From Pectobacterium atrosepticum (lineage in GTDB: Bacteria > Pseudomonadota > Gammaproteobacteria > Enterobacterales > Enterobacteriaceae): DNA of 64,000 bases. Below, in pieces: positions 59,129 through 64,000 of this stretch. The stretch spans positions 2,728,001 through 2,792,000 of the forward strand of contig CP036163.1 in assembly GCA_019056595.1 (NCBI GenBank). Reading direction: 5' to 3'. Position 1 is the stretch's first letter; the number at the start of each line of letters is the position of its first letter. The notes under the pieces are model-generated. The model was not told the origin of the DNA and made no database searches. It saw nothing but the letters and a program-made list of their open reading frames with translations. The position numbers were made by a program, and so were the translations under genes.

Positions 59129-60466
59129 TTAATGTCCGTCGATAAACACGATTTTCAGCAGGAACAGCAGCGCAACTACGACCACGCAAGGGCTGATTTC
59201 ACGCCAGCGGCCCGTCGCCAACTTCATCACACAGTAAGAGATAAAGCCCAGCGCGATCCCTTCAGTAATAGAGAAACTGAACGGCATCATCACCGCGGTA
59301 ATAAAGGCCGGGACGGCTTCCGTCAAATCATCCCACTTCACACGCGCCAGGCTGGACGTCATCAATACGCCCACGTAAATCAGTGCGCCAGCGGCCGCAT
59401 AGGCAGGCACCATACCCGCCAGCGGTGACAGGAAGATCACCAGCAGGAACAGCAGACCGACCACTACGGCAGTCAGGCCGGTGCGTCCACCCACGGACAC
59501 GCCAGAAGAACTTTCAATATACGCCGTAACCGATGATGTCCCGATAAACGCGCCAGCCACAGAGCTGATGCTATCGACATACAGCGCTTGCTTCATACGC
59601 GGGAACTTACCGCGAGCATCAACCAGACCCGCTTTGTCCGTCACACCGATCAGCGTACCGGAGGAGTCAAACAGGTTAACCAGCATGAAGGAGAAAATAA
59701 TGCCGGACATCCCGAGGTTCAACGCTCCCGCCAGATCAACCTGACCCACCACGGACGTTACGCTCGGCGGCATAGAGAACACGCCGGAAAAGGTCACGTC
59801 ACCCAACAGCAGGCCGATTGAGGTCGTCACGACGATGGAAATCAGTACTGCGGCGTGAATATTACGTGAAGCCAGCGCCACAATGATGAAAAAGCCCAAG
59901 GCACCCAACAGCACGCTGTGTGATGTCAGGTTACCAATCGTCACCAGTGTTTCAGGATTAGGAACGATAATACCGGCGTTTTTCAGACCCATCATGGCAA
60001 TGAACAGTCCGATACCACTAGCGATACCCAGACGCAGGCTAAGCGGGATATTGGCGATCATCCAATAGCGAATCTGGAAGATAGTCAGCAACAGGAAACC
60101 GATTGCGCCCCAGAAAATAGCGCCCATCGCAACCTGCCATGGCAGCCCCATCGCCCCTACGACAACAAAAGCGAAAAATGCATTCAGCCCCATTGCTGGA
60201 GCCAGCGCGACAGGCAAGTTAGCCAGCAGCCCCATTAAAATACTGCCGAATGCCGCAATCAGACAGGTGGTCACAAAGACCGCTTTAGTATCCATCCCCG
60301 CCACACCCAGAATCTGCGGGTTAACAAACACGATGTAGACCATCGTCAAAAACGTCGTGAAACCGGCAATCGTTTCCGTACGTGCTGTCGTGCCGTGTTG
60401 TTTAAGTTTAAACACGCGCTCCAGCAGGCCCTGCTCGGTAGCAAGACCGGGTTGTGATTTATTCAT
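59129..60466 (-). CDS. adeP: Adenine permease AdeP (NCS2)
   Basis: Proton-driven adenine importer of the AzgA-like NCS2 branch, 445 residues, the same length as E. coli AdeP. Signatures include RTETIAGFTTFLTMVYIVFVNP, LAPAMGLNAFFAF and GTSSVTAYIESSSGVSVGGRTGL. The frame extends to 60541, but the ATG at 60466 fits the E. coli start. The gap upstream to yieH (572 bases) holds an ERIC element and a nested hairpin. Confidence 0.96.
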   Translation of the reverse strand: MNKSQPGLATEQGLLERVFKLKQHGTTARTETIAGFTTFLTMVYIVFVNPQILGVAGMDTKAVFVTTCLIAAFGSILMGLLANLPVALAPAMGLNAFFAFVVVGAMGLPWQVAMGAIFWGAIGFLLLTIFQIRYWMIANIPLSLRLGIASGIGLFIAMMGLKNAGIIVPNPETLVTIGNLTSHSVLLGALGFFIIVALASRNIHAAVLISIVVTTSIGLLLGDVTFSGVFSMPPSVTSVVGQVDLAGALNLGMSGIIFSFMLVNLFDSSGTLIGVTDKAGLVDARGKFPRMKQALYVDSISSVAGAFIGTSSVTAYIESSSGVSVGGRTGLTAVVVGLLFLLVIFLSPLAGMVPAYAAAGALIYVGVLMTSSLARVKWDDLTEAVPAFITAVMMPFSFSITEGIALGFISYCVMKLATGRWREISPCVVVVALLFLLKIVFIDGH

Positions 60467-60652
60467 TAGTACCAATCCAAAGAAGGGAATAACTGTCGTC
60501 GGGTATCCTATAACAAAACTATGCTTTTTTACGTTGATCACACGTTTTTTTTCATCGAATAATAAAAGCCTATTAACCTCATGGCTATTACGCCGAAACC
60601 CCTCGATTGAAACCCCTTAATTTTCTGCAAGATTGCCGTGAAAATAGCTGTA

Positions 60653-60848
60653 TATACTCTAAATAATTCGAATTTCAGGACAAAAACGACAAGGCGTTTT
60701 TGAACAGCGCTTGCGCTGATCCCGAAGGGATGAGGCCTAAGGCCGAATAACGCGGCAAGAGAAGGAATCCCGATGAGCTTACTTGAGTAAGTGATTCGGG
60801 TGACTGAACGCTGCCAACGCACATGCAACTTGAAGTATGACGAGTATA
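60653..60848 (+). repeat. ERIC element with internal insertion
   Basis: A 196-base ERIC. The left arm (TATACTCTAAATAATTCGAA, TTTCAGGA), the core GATGAGCTTACTTGAGTAAGTGATTCGG and the right end GAAGTATGACGAGTATA are normal. An insert of about 71 bases lies at 60681-60751 in the left arm. The insert has CGTTTTTGAACAGCGCTTGC and ATCCCGAAGGGAT and is related to sequences at 19228 and 63321. Confidence 0.88.
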
Positions 60849-60927
60849 GGTCGCAATATTGGGTCAATTGGGTAAAGTAAGAGTAATCGCTTAATACTGA
60901 TCACTTAAGTCCATTTTTAGGAGAAAC

Positions 60928-60978
60928 ACGGGGATGAGGTTCCCGCAGGGAGCCTCGCCACGTGGTCGCTCCGTGTAT
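60928..60978. repeat. Nested inverted repeat before yieH
   Basis: ACACGG at 60928-60933 pairs with CCGTGT at 60973-60978. Inside, GAGGTTCCC at 60938-60946 pairs with GGGAGCCTC at 60950-60958 with one mismatch. It lies 60 bases before yieH and resembles the GC-rich part of the ERIC insert. The rest of the gap 60467-61038 shows no gene. Confidence 0.45.
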
Positions 60979-61038
60979 CTCGGTTCTTACATGGTCGGCA
61001 TTAGGGTATTTGCTTTATTTCATCGATAAGGATTGGTC

Positions 61039-61704
61039 ATGCCCCGTATTGAATGCGTCTTCTTCGACTGTGATGGCACGCTGGTGGATAGCGAAGTGCT
61101 GTGTTGCCAGGCTTATGTGAATATCTTCATCCCCTATGGGGTGAACTTATCGCTGGAGGAGGTGATAAAAACCTACAAGGGCGTGAAGCTGTACGAGATT
61201 ATTGCCCGCATCAGCCAGCAGCATGGCTTAACCGTATCGGTGGAAGACGCGGAGCGTCATTTCCGGCAAGAGGTGAAGCATCTCTTCGATGAATTCCTGC
61301 AACCTATTGAAGGTGCGCGTGAGTTAGTGCAGTCCATCACTGTCCCGATGGCCGTGGTTTCCAACGGCCCGGTCAGTAAGATGCATCATTCGCTCGGCCT
61401 GACGCACATGCTCGATCTGTTTGGCGACCATCTCTACAGCGGCTACGATCTGAAGAAATGGAAGCCCGACCCAGCGGTGCTGTATCACGCCGCCGAGCAG
61501 TTACAGCTTCCTATTGAACACTGCATTCTGGTTGAAGATTCCGCCGCTGGCGTACAGGCAGGCATCGCGGCGGGCATTCCGGTGTTCTATTACTGCGCCG
61601 ATCCCCACAATCAGCCGATCCATCACCCGCTGGTCACGATGTTCGACGATATGCGGGAATTACCGCAAATCTGGCGCGAAAAAGGCTGGAATATCACCGC
61701 GTAG
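61039..61704 (+). CDS. yieH: 6-phosphogluconate phosphatase YieH
   Basis: HAD phosphatase of 221 residues, the E. coli length. Motif I FFDCDGTLVDSE is at the N-terminus, motif II is VVSNGP, then the lysine in KKWKPDP and motif IV LVEDSAAGVQAG follow. E. coli YieH dephosphorylates 6-phosphogluconate. A TTG at 61033 is in frame, but the ATG at 61039 has AAGGA 7 bases upstream. Confidence 0.94.
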   Translation: MPRIECVFFDCDGTLVDSEVLCCQAYVNIFIPYGVNLSLEEVIKTYKGVKLYEIIARISQQHGLTVSVEDAERHFRQEVKHLFDEFLQPIEGARELVQSITVPMAVVSNGPVSKMHHSLGLTHMLDLFGDHLYSGYDLKKWKPDPAVLYHAAEQLQLPIEHCILVEDSAAGVQAGIAAGIPVFYYCADPHNQPIHHPLVTMFDDMRELPQIWREKGWNITA

Positions 61705-61783
61705 TAGCAAAGGCTAACTTAAGGTTGCTGAAAAAGGTCGCCATTTTCGTTCTGCAAAATAGGTTTATGAACAATTAGCAGCC

Positions 61784-62512
61784 TCAGGCTGGCTTATTTC
61801 GCCACCATAGCAGACGGCGCTTCGGCTGTTTTTCCTGCTGGCTAAAACGTGCGTTAACCCCATTAGCCAGCAGCTCCAGTGACAGGCAAAACACAAAGTA
61901 GACCAGCGCGACAAACAGGAAAACTTCCATCGGGTAGACCATGCTGCGGTTATTGACCTGAGTCGCGAGAAACGTCAGCTCGCCAACCCCGACAATGTAG
62001 GCCAGTGAGGTATCTTTAATCAGGGAAATCCATTGGTTAATAAAGGAAGGCACCATCATCCGCAGCGCCTGCGGCAGCACGATCTGCCACAGCACCTGCC
62101 AGCGGCTTAGCCCCAACGATAGTCCAGCCTGCCACTGACCGCGCCCGATGGCGACAATGCCAGCCTTCACGCCATGCGCCAGATACGCCGAGGCGATCAG
62201 CGCCAGCGCACAAACCACGGTGGTAATTTCAGGGATATCAACGCCAAAAACGATCGGTAGCAGGAAGTACGTCCAGAAAATCAGCATGATGACGGGAATC
62301 GCTCGGAAGAACCCCAGCACCATCGCTAATAGTGCGCTCCACCCGCCCCGAGACATCGCCAGCGCCACGCCCAAAATCGTACCCAATACAGCAGACGCAA
62401 CCCCCGCCAGCAGGCTCATCACCAGCGTTAGCGCTGCGCCACCCAGCGGGCCATCAGGGAACGTGCCCCACATCAAATAGTCGATGTTATCGGTGATAAC
62501 GGTAAAATCCAT
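61784..62512 (-). CDS. Polar amino-acid ABC transporter permease (GltK/HisM type)
   Basis: A 242-residue inner-membrane permease. It has the His/Glu/Gln family core FFRAIPVIMLIFWTYFLLPI and the ATPase-contact loop AGLSLGLSRWQVLWQIVLPQALRMMVP. It starts one base after the stop of its partner permease and is the last gene of the unit within the window. The likely substrate is glutamate or aspartate, but this cannot be fixed here. Confidence 0.9.
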   Translation of the reverse strand: MDFTVITDNIDYLMWGTFPDGPLGGAALTLVMSLLAGVASAVLGTILGVALAMSRGGWSALLAMVLGFFRAIPVIMLIFWTYFLLPIVFGVDIPEITTVVCALALIASAYLAHGVKAGIVAIGRGQWQAGLSLGLSRWQVLWQIVLPQALRMMVPSFINQWISLIKDTSLAYIVGVGELTFLATQVNNRSMVYPMEVFLFVALVYFVFCLSLELLANGVNARFSQQEKQPKRRLLWWRNKPA

Positions 62513-62513
62513 C

Positions 62514-63257
62514 TCAATGCCTCTCCGCCAGACTGCGCTGCTGACGCCACATGCCCCAGCCTTCCATCACGGCAATAATCACGATGTACAACACCGTCGC
62601 CACGCCAAATGCCTGAAACGTACGCAAGGTTTCCGTCTCTACCTGGCGCGAAGCGTAAGACAATTCTGCGACGCCGATCGCCATCGTTAACGACGAGTTC
62701 TTGACGATATTCATGTACTGCCCAAGCAACGGCGGCAAGGCAATTTTTAGCGCCTGCGGCAGCACAACGTAGCGCATGGATTGCCAGCCCGTTAATCCCA
62801 AAGCCTGCGCGGCATACTTCTGCCCGCGCGCCACGCCACGGATACCAGAACGGATCTCTTCTGCAATAAACGCGCTGGAGTAAAGTGTCAGCCCTGCCAA
62901 GCCAGCCAAAAACTCAAAAGAAGGCCACGCTAACGTTGCCCCCCACAGTGAAATGGAATGAGGCGTATTCAGCCATTGCATCACCTCGGAGGAAAACAGT
63001 TGCCCAGCACCGAAATACCAGAAAAACAACTGTACCAGCAGCGGCGTATTACGAAATAGCGAGCTATACGCCACAACAACGCCACGCAGCACATGAATCT
63101 GACTGTCTCTGGCCGCCGCCAGCAGAAAACCCAACACCGTAGACAGAACGACCGTACCGAGAGAAATGCCCAGTGTGATCAGGAAACCGTGCCACAGCCA
63201 GATGAGATATTGAGGAGCCAACAGCCACGACTCAAGCGATTGCAGCGCCGTATCCAT
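62514..63257 (-). CDS. Polar amino-acid ABC transporter permease (GltJ/HisQ type)
   Basis: A 247-residue permease that pairs with the 61784 product. Family core: SLFRNTPLLVQLFFWYFGAG and the loop AAQALGLTGWQSMRYVVLPQALKIALPPLLGQYMNIVKNSSL. It starts downstream of the binding-protein gene, after a terminator and an ERIC element that fill the 301-base gap 63258-63558. The ATPase gene is not in the window. Confidence 0.9.
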   Translation of the reverse strand: MDTALQSLESWLLAPQYLIWLWHGFLITLGISLGTVVLSTVLGFLLAAARDSQIHVLRGVVVAYSSLFRNTPLLVQLFFWYFGAGQLFSSEVMQWLNTPHSISLWGATLAWPSFEFLAGLAGLTLYSSAFIAEEIRSGIRGVARGQKYAAQALGLTGWQSMRYVVLPQALKIALPPLLGQYMNIVKNSSLTMAIGVAELSYASRQVETETLRTFQAFGVATVLYIVIIAVMEGWGMWRQQRSLAERH

Positions 63258-63278
63258 ACGTTTTATCTCTCTTTGTCA

Positions 63279-63483
63279 TATACCCATAATACTTCAAGCT
63301 GCATGTGCGTTGGCTGCGCTACTCGGCCCACTCACGTGGACCTCGCCCCGTTGGGGTCGCTGCAAGCAGCGTTCAAATATGCCCTCTGGCTGATTTGTCA
63401 CTCACCCGAATCACTTACCTGAGTAAGTTCATCGGGATTCCCTCTCTTGCCGCCTTCCTGCAACTCGAATTATTTGGGGTATA
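63279..63483 (-). repeat. ERIC element with internal insertion
   Basis: A 205-base ERIC in reverse orientation, with ends TATACCCATAATACTTCAAG and GAATTATTTGGGGTATA and an intact core. An insert of about 80 bases (63321-63401) lies in the arm opposite to that used at 60653. Its complement carries TTTGAACGCTGCTTGCAGCG and ACCCCAACGGGG, akin to the other insert. It sits between the binding-protein gene and its permeases. Confidence 0.88.
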
Positions 63484-63501
63484 AATAATATATACCCTAG
63501 A

Positions 63502-63530
63502 TAAAAATGCCCTCTGCAATGCAGAGGGCT
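63502..63530 (-). terminator. Terminator after the amino-acid binding protein
   Basis: GCCCTCTGC at 63509-63517 pairs with GCAGAGGGC at 63521-63529 (3-base loop). On the minus strand ATTTTTATC follows. It stands before the permease genes, so it would keep the binding protein at a higher level by partial read-through. Confidence 0.85.
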
Positions 63531-63558
63531 GGGATCATAGCACCGAAGGCGTCAGCTA

Positions 63559-64000
63559 TCAGGATTTAGGTTGCTGATCCAACGGGGCAAAGGTGAAGTC
63601 ACCGCGCGGCTGGGATGATTTCGTGCTCGGCCCAAACCAGCGATCGTAGATGGTCTTCGCTTCGCCCTGCTTTTCCAGGTTAATCAGCGTGTCGTTAATT
63701 TTCGCCGTCAGGCGCTCTTCACCTTTAGGAATACCAACACCCTGATATTCTTTGGTAATGCTGAACGGAGAAATTTCGAATTCAGCCTTCTGCGCATCAG
63801 GCACGTTAGCCAACAGACCAACCAGCTTGGCATCATCCTGCGTGATGGCCTGAACATTGCCGTTACGCAGCGCAACAAAAGCCAACGGCGTATCGTCGTA
63901 GGAAATCACTTTGGCGGTCGGGTAATGCTCGCGCAGAGTAATTTCCTGAACGGTGCCTTTATCCGCGCCGATACGCAGCGTTTTGATGTCGTCCGGCGTT
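63559..64000 (-). CDS. Amino-acid ABC transporter substrate-binding protein, C-terminal part
   Basis: About 147 C-terminal residues are in the window; the start lies beyond 64000. The fragment has the family 3 binding-protein sequence TLRIGADKGTVQEITLREHYP, YDDTPLAFVALRNGNVQAITQDD and the end IYDRWFGP. It would deliver glutamate/aspartate-like amino acids to the permeases encoded after it. The GltI-like reading is probable but not proven. Confidence 0.88.
   Translation of the reverse strand, partial: TPDDIKTLRIGADKGTVQEITLREHYPTAKVISYDDTPLAFVALRNGNVQAITQDDAKLVGLLANVPDAQKAEFEISPFSITKEYQGVGIPKGEERLTAKINDTLINLEKQGEAKTIYDRWFGPSTKSSQPRGDFTFAPLDQQPKS

Noticed and set aside
60470-60560. PurR box in front of adeP
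   Set aside because: The ACGTTGATCACACGT stretch has some symmetry but departs from the PurR consensus in most central positions.
60538-60867. A 109-codon minus-strand frame upstream of adeP
   Set aside because: It is made mostly of translated ERIC and its insert.

Overview
The window looks like chromosome of a soft-rot enterobacterium, most likely Pectobacterium or a close relative. The evidence is gene content and protein recognition (DgoT/D/A/K/R, DnaA, GyrB, MnmE, AdeP and YieH all read as enterobacterial orthologues), several ERIC repeats, and a GC-balanced backbone broken by AT-rich inserts. The genus is an inference; no search was run.

The backbone follows E. coli order: dgoRKADT, yidA, gyrB-recF-dnaN-dnaA, rpmH-rnpA-yidD-yidC-mnmE, then yieE, adeP and yieH. 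Two accessory blocks interrupt it. Block 1 (about 7.7-28.8 kb) holds a HigBA-like toxin-antitoxin pair, a peptide-type ABC transporter operon with two nucleoside hydrolases, a DapA-family aldolase and a divergent LysR regulator, an orphan DUF2235 (Tle1-type) lipase with a lipoprotein partner and an IS256 scar, and a beta-glucoside PTS operon with an AscG-like repressor. Block 2 (about 39.5-58.2 kb, starting at the 3' end of mnmE) holds a DUF6933 protein, an AT-rich HNH endonuclease, qorB/ytfH, the pgaABCD exopolysaccharide operon with a divergent BrxR/CapW-like WYL regulator and a diguanylate cyclase, a DHA2 exporter, a three-lipoprotein operon (CsgG-like, DUF4810, GNA1162) and aegA-hydN.

The window opens inside ssuD (ssuDCB, alkanesulfonate use) and closes inside a polar amino-acid ABC binding protein whose two permease genes lie downstream of a terminator and an ERIC element.

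Functional groups: D-galactonate catabolism under DgoR, with a clear inverted-repeat operator; beta-glucoside uptake and cleavage under an AscG-like repressor, with a near-perfect operator; replication genes with a Dam-site-rich dnaA control region and a consensus DnaA box; PGA synthesis beside a GGDEF enzyme whose product would activate it. The least explained parts are the nucleoside-hydrolase transport operon, the WYL regulator next to pga, a short reading frame coupled to pgaA, and the related insertions found inside two ERIC elements.
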